From assembly GCA_965205595.1 (NCBI GenBank), contig CBDBHI010000040.1:1-64000 (forward strand): 64,000 nucleotides of DNA. The letters run 5' to 3'. The notes under the pieces were generated by a model. That model saw nothing but the letters and a program-made list of their open reading frames with translations, made no database searches and was not told where the DNA came from. Each line of letters starts with the position of its first letter. Position 1 is the stretch's first letter. Below, in pieces: positions 54,141 through 63,180 of the stretch. Source of the stretch: CATQHP01 sp965205595 (GTDB lineage: Bacteria > Acidobacteriota > Terriglobia > Bryobacterales > UBA6623). The position numbers were made by a program, and so were the translations under genes.

Positions 54141-55544
54141 TTACGCTTCGGGGCGCATATATACACCGCCGTAGGAGTCTCTCAACTCGTCGCATCGGCG
54201 GCGCATCTTGGCGAGAATTGACCCGTACTTGGGGTTCTCGACGTAGTTGATGAGTTGGTCGGGGTCATCTTTGAGATCATGCAAGAACTCGTAGCCATGA
54301 TCAAAGTAGCGGGCGTAGACATAGCGCTCGCCGCGAACGCCTTCGTACTTGGGGATCGCCTCGTTTTCCATTAAATGCTCACAGAAGAAATCCGTCCGCC
54401 AATTGCTGACGCCTTTGCCGTGAACGTGGCCGAGCAGGCTGTGGCCCTGGAGTGAACTCGGCCGGTCGACCCCGGCCGCTTCGAGAAACGTCGGCGCAAG
54501 GTCGATGTTGAGCGCCATGTCCTCAACAACTCGGAATTCCAGCGGCTGACTGACGCGCGGGTCGTACACGATCAAGGGAACACGTAGCGACTGCTCAAAA
54601 TGGTTCCACTTGCCGGCCATACCGCGGTCGCCCATCATGTAACCGTTGTCGCCTGTATAAACAATGATCGTGTTGTCGGCAACGCCCTTGCGCTCAAGCG
54701 CGCGCCGGACTCGGCCAACCACGTTGTCAACGCCGCTCAACATTCTGAAGTAGGCGCGCATGTTGGCGGTGTATTTTTCGGGTGTGTCCCAGCGCCAGTA
54801 GTAGCGCTGGCGATTCATCGAACTCTCGCCGAAAAAGTCGGGAAGCACATCTCGAAACTTGGGGTTCGAAAGCTTAGGCACTGGGATCTCGACATCTTCG
54901 TACATGCCGTCGACGGCTTTTGGCCAAGGGAAGTGTCCGATCGCGGGCCGCTTGTCACGGTCCTCGGCATGAGATGCATTGAAACTTACCGACAGGCAGA
55001 AGGGGCCGTCGCTGCTATCAATGAAGTTCTCCGCAAAGTCGCCCGAAAGTTCGCTCTCATGTCGCAGCGAACCGTCGGGTTGTTCGTGGAGATAAGGGTT
55101 GCGATTGATCGCTTTGAATTCGTCGAAATACTCGTCTTGGGATGGGCGGATGCCATATTTTCCGCAGAATCCGGTGCGATAACCGGCCTTCTTCAACTGA
55201 GCGGGGTAGCCGTTTGCGAGGTGTTCAACCGACACCGGCGGTTTGCCAAAGGTGTACCCATGGGTTCGCTCGACTAGTCCGGTGAAGATCGAAGCCCGAC
55301 TCGCCGCGCAGATCGCAGTCGTCACGAAAGCGTTCGAAAAACGGACGCCGTCGCGCGCCAATGAATCGACATTCGGGGTCTTTACGATCGGGTGCCCCGC
55401 GCAGCCGAGGGTGTGGTTGCGCTGATCGTCGACTAGAAGGAAGAGAATATTCGGTCTTTTAGGATTATCCTGCGTGCCCGCAAAAGATGTCGTTAGAGCC
55501 GACGCTCCGAGCCCAACCATCACCTGTCGTCGTGTTAGTGCCAT
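54141..55544 (-). CDS. Tat-exported sulfatase
   Basis: 467 residues. The N-terminus (ALTRRQVMVGLGASAL) is a twin-arginine signal, so export by TatAC is expected. The active-site motif is C79-A-A-S-R83 in TAICAASRASIFTGL, a C-x-A-x-R formylglycine site with the Arg kept. Metal site residues start with FLLVDDQRNH. Formylglycine needs FGE or an anSME for maturation, neither of which is in the window. With the 52735 gene it forms a co-oriented sulfatase pair. Confidence 0.92.
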   Translation of the reverse strand: MALTRRQVMVGLGASALTTSFAGTQDNPKRPNILFLLVDDQRNHTLGCAGHPIVKTPNVDSLARDGVRFSNAFVTTAICAASRASIFTGLVERTHGYTFGKPPVSVEHLANGYPAQLKKAGYRTGFCGKYGIRPSQDEYFDEFKAINRNPYLHEQPDGSLRHESELSGDFAENFIDSSDGPFCLSVSFNASHAEDRDKRPAIGHFPWPKAVDGMYEDVEIPVPKLSNPKFRDVLPDFFGESSMNRQRYYWRWDTPEKYTANMRAYFRMLSGVDNVVGRVRRALERKGVADNTIIVYTGDNGYMMGDRGMAGKWNHFEQSLRVPLIVYDPRVSQPLEFRVVEDMALNIDLAPTFLEAAGVDRPSSLQGHSLLGHVHGKGVSNWRTDFFCEHLMENEAIPKYEGVRGERYVYARYFDHGYEFLHDLKDDPDQLINYVENPKYGSILAKMRRRCDELRDSYGGVYMRPEA

Positions 55545-55728
55545 TGCGTCACCAGACTAGCAGGCTGAGTAGCGTCGATCGAGGTGCTCCGCCCGCTGAC
55601 ATTTTTATCGACTCTTTACGCCTTAATGGCCCGGAAAGGAGTTGTCCGATGATAGCCTCAAACTTCGCCGGTAGAGCGCCCGTTCCAGGCAAATTCCGAC
55701 GAATGCTGGAAACATAGGAGTCGAAATT

Positions 55729-56016
55729 ATGACAGAACCAGGCATTTCGAACGCAGCACTTGATGGCTTGCTCAAAGAACTTCACGGCAAGCGCGAATGG
55801 TTGGATACGATGATCGAGGGTCTTGAGAATTCGATGAATTCCCCGCAGCACAAATTGATCAATATGGCGGTGGAATCATTCACCGCACAAGGCGACAAAC
55901 TTCCAATCGTCGACCTCGGCGAGAGTCGGCAACACGAGTTGCAGGCGCTTGCGAGTGCCGCGGCCAAGTCCAAGCGCGGTCGACCGCGCGGCCCCGGAGC
56001 CGCCGCTGGTCAGTGA
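55729..56016 (+). CDS. Small hypothetical protein
   Basis: 95 residues with a good ribosome site (ATAGGAGTCGAAATT, ATG). It begins TEPGISNAALDGLLKELHG, has a helical middle and a basic end (SKRGRPRGPGAAAG) with an AT-hook-like GRPRG. No family is recognised. It is divergent from the 54141 sulfatase and convergent with the next gene. Confidence 0.6.
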   Translation: MTEPGISNAALDGLLKELHGKREWLDTMIEGLENSMNSPQHKLINMAVESFTAQGDKLPIVDLGESRQHELQALASAAAKSKRGRPRGPGAAAGQ

Positions 56017-56115
56017 ACCTACGGATCAGGCCAAGCAAGCGGGTCTAACGCTAGCTCCTGATGAGCTAGGTGTCAAGTGCTGGCGCTTGGCGAGCTAAAC
56101 GCTGCCGCAAGCGCG

Positions 56116-57024
56116 CTATTCAGTCGATCCGCCGGAACCGCGCGGGGCCTGTTTGGGTGTTGCTAAGTAGCCGGCGATAACGTCTTTCTCGATCTTATTG
56201 ATGACTAACTCGTACGGGATGCGCGATCCCATAACGTAAAACTGCACCGGCTCAAGTAGAGTCTTGCGGCGTTTTTCGATTTTCTTGTCGTCGGCCCAAA
56301 GTTCAATAGAGAATCGATTTCTCTTCATGTCCGAGCCGGTCAGTCTGATCCGAATTGGTCCGACCTTCTGGGGCTGCTTGGTTTTGCCCATATCGAACTC
56401 ATAGTAGTCTCGGTCGCCCAAGGCGCGTAACGCGGCAAGCTCGCCACCATTTGTCGCAATCAAGCCGCTTTGGACACCGAGATCGCCTCGAACGCTCGTC
56501 AGCTCCGCAATGGTCTTCTCCAACTCTGCCTTTGTACTGTCAACCTCTTTTTTGACGTCAGTAACGCGGCCATCAAGCGACCCGACTTTGGACTCGGTGT
56601 CGGCTTCGAATTCCTCCAGCCGTCCACCCACGGCAGCGATTCTTGCCTGGTGCTCCGCCGACGATTCGTCGAGCCGTTTCTCCAGACTATTCGTGCGGCC
56701 CAGCACGTGGCTCTCGGCCTGACGGGCGCGTTGATCAAGTTCTTTTTCGGCCGCAGCGACTAGGTTTTTCACCTCGCCGACTTTCGAGTCGAGCTGACTA
56801 GACGTTCGCTCGACGCTACCATCGAGCATTGCGAGTCTCTCGTCGACTATAACGAGTCTTTCGGCGACCTCGCCGCGCAACCCGCGTATCTCAAGAAACG
56901 AATAGACATTTGCGCCGACGAGTAGTGCGATCGCCACTAACAAGATGATTGCGATGGGTGGTACAGCACCCTCACCGGCGTTTCCCGGCAACCTTTGACC
57001 CGTTCGCGAGACTTTTTTTAGCAC
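56116..57024 (-). CDS. Membrane-anchored coiled-coil protein
   Basis: About 302 residues from GTG 57024 (VLKKVSRTG), with AGAGGTAGG upstream; an ATG at 57075 is the alternative. One transmembrane helix near the N-terminus (PIAIILLVAIALLVGANVYS) is followed by ~150 residues of heptad-rich coiled coil and a C-terminal domain (IRIRLTGSDMKRNRFSIELW, VQFYVMGSRIPYELVINKI). The layout suggests a structural or envelope-linking role. No family recognised. Confidence 0.7.
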   Translation of the reverse strand: MLKKVSRTGQRLPGNAGEGAVPPIAIILLVAIALLVGANVYSFLEIRGLRGEVAERLVIVDERLAMLDGSVERTSSQLDSKVGEVKNLVAAAEKELDQRARQAESHVLGRTNSLEKRLDESSAEHQARIAAVGGRLEEFEADTESKVGSLDGRVTDVKKEVDSTKAELEKTIAELTSVRGDLGVQSGLIATNGGELAALRALGDRDYYEFDMGKTKQPQKVGPIRIRLTGSDMKRNRFSIELWADDKKIEKRRKTLLEPVQFYVMGSRIPYELVINKIEKDVIAGYLATPKQAPRGSGGSTE

Positions 57025-57184
57025 AGCTAACCTACCTCTTAAGTTTCGATGACGATATATCAATAACTCTATCATCTATGGACGAGGTAACCTCCCCCGC
57101 CGGTTTCACATAGAAGCAGAAAAATACTTTCTCAGGCGGGTTCGTTTTGAGTGTTAAGCCCGCCGATGGTACTCTGGTGCCTCT

Positions 57185-58144
57185 ATGTCTCGCCCAAGAG
57201 TTGTAATTCCTGATGACTACCCGGCGGTAATGGGCCCAAGCGTTGCTTATCAGTCACTTACGGACCGCGCGGAGGTCAGCTACCACGACAATCTGCCGCC
57301 TTCTGCCGATGTCCTGCTCGATCGCGTCCGCGACGCCCGCTACGTCATCAATATACGCTCGTCAATCGACTTTACTGATGAGGTATTGTCAAGCTGCCCG
57401 AACCTCAAAGTCTTGTCTTTATGGGGGACAGGTACCGACCACGTCGATCTCGCGGCGGCGGCTCGACTTGGCATAGCCGTCACCAATACCCCGGCCGTGT
57501 CCGCCAAGGCAATGGCCGAACACACTCTTGCCTTGATGCTCGCAGTCGCGCGCGACATCCCGCGCATCGACGCCAAGACTAAGAAAGGGGCGTGGCCGCG
57601 CGGCTTCGTGACGCAGCTCAACGGCAAGACACTTGGCATCATCGGTCTCGGTGCAATCGGCCTGCAGACGGCTCGGATAGCGCGGGGAATCGGCATGAAC
57701 GTGGTCGCTTGGACGATGAATCCCGCCGGCAAGCCGCTCGAAGAGATTGGAATTCGCCTTGTCGAGCTTGATGAGCTGTACCGCGAAAGTGACGTTGTTA
57801 GCGTTCACCTGAGACAGTCAGCCGATACCCTCGGATTCATCGGAAAGGCTCAATTTGATCTGATGAAATCGACAGCGATTTTAGTCAATACGGCCCGCGG
57901 ACCGATTGTCGACGAAACGGCACTCGTTGATGCATTGCGCGCAAAGACCATTAGAGGAGCCGGTCTAGATGTCTACGACGTTGAACCGCTGCCGGAAAAC
58001 CACCCGTTAGCGGCACTTCCGAACGTCGTAATGACGCCGCACTCTGGAGGCGTGACTACCGAGGCTCTGGAGGCCGGCTTGCAGCTAGCGATCGACAACG
58101 TGTTTTGGGCGATCGACGGAAAAGTGCCTAACCGAGTCGCCTGA
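57185..58144 (+). CDS. D-2-hydroxyacid dehydrogenase
   Basis: 319 residues of the D-isomer-specific 2-hydroxyacid dehydrogenase family. The NAD site is GIIGLGAIGLQTARIARGIG. The catalytic Arg is in VNTARGPIVDETAL, the Glu in DVYDVEPLPENHPL and the His in MTPHSGGVT. The reaction interconverts a 2-ketoacid and a D-2-hydroxyacid; glyoxylate, hydroxypyruvate and phosphoglycerate are candidates. It stands alone on its strand before the flavin dehydrogenase gene. Confidence 0.93.
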   Translation: MSRPRVVIPDDYPAVMGPSVAYQSLTDRAEVSYHDNLPPSADVLLDRVRDARYVINIRSSIDFTDEVLSSCPNLKVLSLWGTGTDHVDLAAAARLGIAVTNTPAVSAKAMAEHTLALMLAVARDIPRIDAKTKKGAWPRGFVTQLNGKTLGIIGLGAIGLQTARIARGIGMNVVAWTMNPAGKPLEEIGIRLVELDELYRESDVVSVHLRQSADTLGFIGKAQFDLMKSTAILVNTARGPIVDETALVDALRAKTIRGAGLDVYDVEPLPENHPLAALPNVVMTPHSGGVTTEALEAGLQLAIDNVFWAIDGKVPNRVA

Positions 58145-58263
58145 TCGCGTGAGGTCCGCGCCGCCACGCCTGACGGTCACGGAATTCATCGCTCCAATCA
58201 TGGCAAACGTCTCGGGCATTTGGGTGTTGCGTCTCGGGCTTTCGTCGCGCCTACGATTAAGTG

Positions 58264-59400
58264 ATGCCGCCTGAGCAGACGCATGCGGAATCGCCGTCGG
58301 CGCTCGCCCGTCGGCTGCGCCCAGGCATTGTCGTGGCCGCTGAGACCATCGATCGTGAACGCGCGCTTCCGACCGATCTGGTCGAAGAACTTGCCCGCGC
58401 CGGATTCTTCCGCTTGCTTGCCCCTGCGTCTGTTGGTGGCGGAGAGATTGACCTCGTTGAGTTCCTGGCGGCCGTTCTCGAACTCGCGCGAGCTGATGCC
58501 AGCACCGCTTGGTGTGTCGCTCAGGCGGCGGTGTTCGCGACGCACGCCGGCTCGATGCCCGAGGCGCTGGCGAGAGAGGTGCTCGGCGAACCAACCGCGA
58601 TTATTGCGAACGGTCCGCTGGCACGCGCGGAAGTGCAGCCGGCCGACGGCGGCTACCGCCTGAGCGGCCGCTGGAATTTCAGCAGCGGCAGCCGTCACTC
58701 GACTTGGTTTACTGCTATCGCGCCGCTCGATGGAGACGACGAGATCCGCATGTTTTTATTGCCCAAATCGGACGTCGAGCTGATTGACGTCTGGCAGGTC
58801 AACGGTCTTCGCGGGACCGGCAGTTTTAGCTTCGAGGCGGTCGACGCATTTGTGCCTGCCTCACGCATCTGGGACCCGAAAACTGCTCCTCGAGAGCCTG
58901 GGCCACTCTACGTCATTCCTCAGGTATTGCTGTTCGCCGCAAGCTTCGCCTCGGTTGCACTTGGCGTTTCGCGCACGGCTCTTAACGATGCGATTGAGTT
59001 TGCCGGCGGCAATCGAGCGCGGCTTGAGCGAGATTTACGGCGGGATAAGCCCGTTGTCTGGAGAGATGTCGGCCGGGCCGAGGCAATTTGGGGTTCGGCT
59101 CGAGCGTTCTTAAACGAAGCAGTCGGCGAGCTTTGGTCCGGAGCCCAGCGCTCGCGGTCGCTCACCGTCGACCAGAGAATCCGGCTCCGTCTGGCGAGCA
59201 CGCACGCGACCCGGTTGGCCGCTGACGTAACAGATATTGCCTACGAGATTTGCGGATCGAACGCGGTGTTCGAGGCTAACCCCGTCCAGCGCCGGTTTCA
59301 AGATGTCCACGCCATTACTCAGCAGATTCAAGCGCGGCTCGCTCACTACGACACAGCGGGACAGTACTACTTAGGCCTCGAGCCCAATGGCTTGTTTTAA
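58264..59400 (+). CDS. Acyl-CoA dehydrogenase-fold flavin monooxygenase/oxidase-like protein
   Basis: 378 residues from the ATG at 58264; a GTG codon just before it would add one residue. The fold is that of acyl-CoA dehydrogenases, but the active-site Glu of the 10467 gene is not evident. It has ASTAWCVAQAAVFATHAG, GRWNFSSGSRHSTWFTAIAP and a C-terminal YEICGSNAVFEANPVQRRFQD. This resembles HpaB/HsaA-type flavin-dependent oxygenases. Substrate unknown. Its last four bases (TTAA) overlap the stop of the convergent LLM gene. Confidence 0.85.
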   Translation: MPPEQTHAESPSALARRLRPGIVVAAETIDRERALPTDLVEELARAGFFRLLAPASVGGGEIDLVEFLAAVLELARADASTAWCVAQAAVFATHAGSMPEALAREVLGEPTAIIANGPLARAEVQPADGGYRLSGRWNFSSGSRHSTWFTAIAPLDGDDEIRMFLLPKSDVELIDVWQVNGLRGTGSFSFEAVDAFVPASRIWDPKTAPREPGPLYVIPQVLLFAASFASVALGVSRTALNDAIEFAGGNRARLERDLRRDKPVVWRDVGRAEAIWGSARAFLNEAVGELWSGAQRSRSLTVDQRIRLRLASTHATRLAADVTDIAYEICGSNAVFEANPVQRRFQDVHAITQQIQARLAHYDTAGQYYLGLEPNGLF

Positions 59401-60389
59401 GTCGAAAACTCGCGCGCGATCAACTCATACGAGTGAACCCGATCTTCGAATGACGGCGTAATCGTCAGAATCACCACCTCGTCGGCATTAGTCGCGTCGA
59501 CCAACTGGTCAATCTCCGCTTTGACTTCAGCGGGGCTTCCGATGATTTGCCTCGACCGCTTGGTGCGCATTCCCTCGAGCTGCTCATCGCTGAACTCGTA
59601 AGCGGCGGCTTCTTCGAGGGTCGGCATCGGTCCTCGGATTCCACGGTCGCGGCGAATCCGTTGCAGTTGGCGCATGCGGCGAAATAGATCGACACGGTCG
59701 GGATCTTCGTGAGCGATCGCGAATACACAAACCGATGAATAGGGCTCTTTAAGATGCTCCGGTTGGAACTCGCGACGATAGGCTTGCATCACTTCGATTG
59801 CCGGTCTGGGTTCGATGAAGTGCGCAAACGAGAGCGGTAAACCAATGTGGGCGGCGTACATCGCGCTATCCATACTCGATGCGAGCACCCAAACCTCTGG
59901 AAAAGTCGACGTTTTCGGCGTCGCCTCAATACTTTGGAGGCTCTCGGTTAGCGGTGTCGTCTCCGTGACCCAGGCCAGCATGTCTTTGACTTTCGCCGGG
60001 TAGTATTCGATGCCCAGACGGTTGCCGTACGCCAGCGCTCGCGCCGTGAGGCCGTCGCTACCAGGTGCGCGTCCGACACCGAGATCGATGCGGCCCGGGT
60101 ACATCAGCTCGAGCATCTTGAAATTCTCAGCGACTTTGAACGGCGAGTAGTGCGATAGCATCACGCCTCCGGAACCGACCCGAATGCGCTTGGTCTCGTG
60201 CGCGACGCGCCCAATCAAGATTTCCGGCGCCGAGCAGGCGAGCGCGCTCGTCGCGTGGTGTTCGGCCAACCAGTAGCGATGAAACCCAAGTTCGTCACAA
60301 CGCTTGGCGAGAGCAATCGTGTGCTGCACGGCATCGAGCGCCGTTTCGCCGTGTGCGATGGGGGACTGATCAAGTGCGCTGAGTTTCAT
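59397..60389 (-). CDS. LLM-class (luciferase-like) flavin oxidoreductase
   Basis: 330 residues of the bacterial-luciferase-like superfamily with a TIM-barrel fold. It opens LSALDQSPIAHGETALDAV, has YWLAEHHATSALACSAPEI and VGSGGVMLSHYSPFKVAE, and the FMN-type IDLGVGRAPGSDG. It reduces flavin-linked substrates or acts as a monooxygenase. It overlaps the previous gene tail to tail by four bases. Repeat copy D lies upstream. Confidence 0.9.
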   Translation of the reverse strand: MKLSALDQSPIAHGETALDAVQHTIALAKRCDELGFHRYWLAEHHATSALACSAPEILIGRVAHETKRIRVGSGGVMLSHYSPFKVAENFKMLELMYPGRIDLGVGRAPGSDGLTARALAYGNRLGIEYYPAKVKDMLAWVTETTPLTESLQSIEATPKTSTFPEVWVLASSMDSAMYAAHIGLPLSFAHFIEPRPAIEVMQAYRREFQPEHLKEPYSSVCVFAIAHEDPDRVDLFRRMRQLQRIRRDRGIRGPMPTLEEAAAYEFSDEQLEGMRTKRSRQIIGSPAEVKAEIDQLVDATNADEVVILTITPSFEDRVHSYELIAREFST

Positions 60390-60530
60390 TGTTCAACTGG
60401 CCGGCGGCTCAATATCCACTAAGGCCGCTGGCGTTCGAGCGAGCTCGCGGCCCACGACTGAAGTAGCCGCCTAAATGATGGTCGCTGGAGTGGTTAAAAT
60501 TGGGTTTGTTTCATTGATTGCAGTAACAGG

Positions 60531-60752
60531 TTAGCCCGGCCACCGCCCTCCGTGGTTGGGCGGATCATTCCTGGGAGAAACTTGAGATATTAGAACGGCA
60601 ACGTTGAGCTTCGCAGTACCGAGCCGCGCCGCAGTGCGGTGCGGTGCACACGTCGCAGAGAGGACCGCACCGCGAGGCGGCGCGGCTCGGTACTGCGGAA
60701 AGTTTCGTCCAACAAGCAGCTCGTGTTGGCAGCTCGAAATATCAAGGTTCGG
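60531..60752 (+). repeat. Palindromic repeat family 1, copy D
   Basis: Fourth copy, ~222 bases, same orientation as A. The hairpin arms are 60612-60632 and 60677-60697, a perfect 21-base inverted repeat (CGCAGTACC/GGTACTGCG). The left CCGCCC/GGGCGG hairpin and the right AGCTCGAAATATCAAGGTTCGG end are clear. It fills most of the gap 60390-60901; the remaining ~150 bases hold nothing recognisable. Confidence 0.88.
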
Positions 60753-60901
60753 ATCAGAATAGAACTGTAACATGTTGATTTATTTATTAGTTACAAGAGT
60801 TACAAACATCAGCACATCGCGTTCGTTTCGCCGCTTTCTTTGAGCCGGATATCTTGGCGTCCCGGTTCGTAATTCCTCTTGCGGATCCGTGATCACCCGT
60901 G

Positions 60902-61498
60902 TCAAGCGCTGACCAATTCGAGATTGAGAATTCGCCGTACATGCTCTTGCGGCGGCGTTGTGCCCCCCACAATGTAGTCGGCGTGTTCACGAGTTGGTGA
61001 GGTGTATTGGCGAAACATTGGCAGCGTGTGGCGCTCCCATTGGAGCGTCACAGACTCGGGCGTGTGGCCACGCTCGGCGACGTCGCGGTAGGTTCGCCGG
61101 TCGAGGCACACTTCGTCGGACGTGTCGACAAAAACAGCTAGATCGAGTAAACGGCGGATCTGCGGATGCCACAGGCTGAAAATGCCTTCGAGGATAGTTG
61201 ATTCCGACGGGCCGACCTGCTCGATCTCGGAGCGGCGGGTGTGAGTCTTGAAGTCGTAGTGCGGGACGCCGGCCGAGCCACCCGTTTTCAGCCTCGTCAA
61301 GTGTTCAAGCAGAGTTTCCCAGTCCACGGCGTCGGGATGATCGAAGTTGACCTCGGTTCGCTCCGGGGGTGAAAGGTGCGAGAGGTCGCGATAGTACGAG
61401 TCCGTTGAGACCAAAGCGGCCGCCGGCAGATCTGCGACGAAGGCCTCCGCAAGTGTTGTCTTGCCCGAGCCAGAAGCGCCCGCGATCGCGATCATCAT
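60902..61498 (-). CDS. Uridine kinase-like P-loop kinase
   Basis: 198 residues, uridine kinase/phosphoribulokinase family. The P-loop is GASGSGKTT (7-15), with STDSYYRDLS and NFDHPDAVDW as in uridine kinases, and a lid-like RTYRDVAERG. It would phosphorylate uridine or cytidine. Its ATG overlaps the stop of the cyanophycinase-like gene (61495-61498), so the two were one coupled unit. Confidence 0.87.
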   Translation of the reverse strand: MMIAIAGASGSGKTTLAEAFVADLPAAALVSTDSYYRDLSHLSPPERTEVNFDHPDAVDWETLLEHLTRLKTGGSAGVPHYDFKTHTRRSEIEQVGPSESTILEGIFSLWHPQIRRLLDLAVFVDTSDEVCLDRRTYRDVAERGHTPESVTLQWERHTLPMFRQYTSPTREHADYIVGGTTPPQEHVRRILNLELVSA

Positions 61499-62031
61499 GG
61501 CCGCGTAACTACCCTTTCGAGGGGAACGAGTTCCATGCTTTCACGCAACGGCTGTCGCGTCGCAAGATCGTAGTGATCGCCCGGCGCCAGAAAGTAAAAC
61601 TCGCCGCCCGTGTCGATTGCTCGCTTCGAATCGTAGATCGCAACGTAACTTTGGCCGATTACCTCGAACTTGCTGCCTTTGACGACGATGGCGGTGTCTT
61701 CGTCGATACCGATTCCGAGCAGGTGCGGCTTTGCCCGGATCACTTCGAGTAGGTCGTGCTGACGATTGCGCCGCAGTAGATGTTGGTCAATAGCGACGTT
61801 CGTGAGAAAGCCAAAGCCCTCTTCGTGATCACCCATCATGATGGTGTTGGTCTTGGTATCGCCGCGCGCAAGATATGCACCTTGGATGGTCGCACCGGCC
61901 GAACTGCCTCCGACAACACCGCCTCGGGCGAGCAGACTTTGCAGTTCTTCGTGAACCTTGGTGTTCAAGTAAGAGTCCGCAAGACGCCACTGGCGTCCAC
62001 CGGGGAACCAAACGGCACGCGCTTTGCGGAT
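61495..62031 (-). pseudogene. Cyanophycinase-like (peptidase S51) gene, 5' end cut off by IS21
   Basis: The remaining 178 residues run from IRKARAVWFPGGRQWRLADS to the TGA. The S51 nucleophile motif GGSSAGA is present, with GIGIDEDTAIVVKG downstream. Cyanophycinases release dipeptides from the Arg-Asp polymer cyanophycin and usually have ~270 residues, so about 90 N-terminal residues lie beyond the element or are lost. The frame upstream of 62031 is element sequence and not native. Confidence 0.85.
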
Positions 62032-62098
62032 TGTCAAGGGCGGAGTAAATTTGGACCACTTCGGCGGAGCAAAAGTAGACCAGTTGGTGAAGGGGTAG

Positions 62099-62183
62099 CG
62101 GTTTTCGTGGGACGGCTGGAACGGAGCCTGCGGTCGCCCTTTAGGGCGGCCCAGGCGTAGTGGAGGCCGTCCCACGAAAACCG
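62099..62183. repeat. IS21 hairpin, second copy
   Basis: Counterpart of 49749-49833 with the same 18-base arms (62099-62116 and 62166-62183). Confidence 0.85.
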
Positions 62184-62200
62184 GGCGAGTGGCCGGTGGG

Positions 62201-62962
62201 TCAGCCCAAAGAGTGAGCCCGCTTCTTCTTGCTCTGGATCAGACGGAAGCTTTCGCCGTTCAGCTCTAGAATATGAACGTGGTGCGTGAGGCGATCGAGC
62301 AGGGCGCCGGTCAGCCGCTCGGAGCCGAAGACCTCCGTCCATTCGTTAAACGGCAGATTCGAGGTGACCAGCGTCGAGCCCTGTTCGTAGCGCTGGGAAA
62401 ACACTTCGAACAATAACTCCGCTCCGGTCTTCGATAGCGGCACGTAGCCCAGTTCATCGACGATCAGCAGATCCTGCTTGGCCAACTGCTTTTGACATCG
62501 CAGCAAGCGCCGTTCATCTCGGGCTTCGAGCAGCTCATTGACCAGTGCCGCCGCTGTTGTGAAGCGTGTTCGATAGCCGCGCTGACAAGCCGCCAGTCCC
62601 AACGCCAAGCCGATGTGCGTTTTGCCCGTGCCGGAATTACCCAGTGCCGGCACGTTTTCGCGGCGGTCGATAAACTCACAGCGCGCCAGTTCCAGCACCA
62701 GCTTCTTGTTCAACGCCGGCAAGGACGGGAAGTCGAAAGTGTCCAGACTCTTGGTCACGGGAAACTTCGCGGCCTTGCTGCGGCGCTCGGTGGCCCGCTG
62801 TTCACGGTCGAGCAGTTCCAGCTCGCAGAGTTGTTGCAGGAAGCTCCTCGAATCCAAGCTCTCGGCGGCGCATTGCCGCGCCAGTTTGTCGTACTCGCGC
62901 AGGAAGGTTGGCAGCCGCAACGCTTTCAAATGCGCTTCGAGCAGAAGTTTCGACCTCGCCAT
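62201..62962 (-). CDS. istB: IS21 helper ATPase IstB (copy 2)
   Basis: 253 residues, same sequence as the 48970 copy, with Walker A GNSGTGKTH and Walker B LLIVDELGYV. Intact and overlapping the istA remainder as TAATG on the minus strand. Confidence 0.93.
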   Translation of the reverse strand: MARSKLLLEAHLKALRLPTFLREYDKLARQCAAESLDSRSFLQQLCELELLDREQRATERRSKAAKFPVTKSLDTFDFPSLPALNKKLVLELARCEFIDRRENVPALGNSGTGKTHIGLALGLAACQRGYRTRFTTAAALVNELLEARDERRLLRCQKQLAKQDLLIVDELGYVPLSKTGAELLFEVFSQRYEQGSTLVTSNLPFNEWTEVFGSERLTGALLDRLTHHVHILELNGESFRLIQSKKKRAHSLG

Positions 62963-63180
62963 TACCCCCCTCCTTGTGCCGGCAGTGCCAAATAGTCCGC
63001 AGCGGAGGTTTGCTCCACCTGGGCTGCCGGCAGGTGCGGATACTTCGTCAAGTCCAAGCGCGGCGGCCGTTGCTCGATGCGGCACAGCACTAAGTGCCTG
63101 ACTGCATCCAAGCCAATCGCTCCCAACTCGCAGGCTTGGCGCACCGCCGCGGCAACGTGCTCGAATCGGAAGTCCTCCAG
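62962..63180 (-). pseudogene. IstA C-terminal remainder past the TGA (copy 2)
   Basis: Same as 48752-48970 and in the same frame; ends TAA overlapping istB. Confidence 0.8.

Noticed and set aside
60787..60990. 67-codon minus-strand frame between repeat copy D and the uridine kinase gene
   Set aside because: It overlaps the kinase 3' end in another frame, has no ribosome site and no recognisable sequence.
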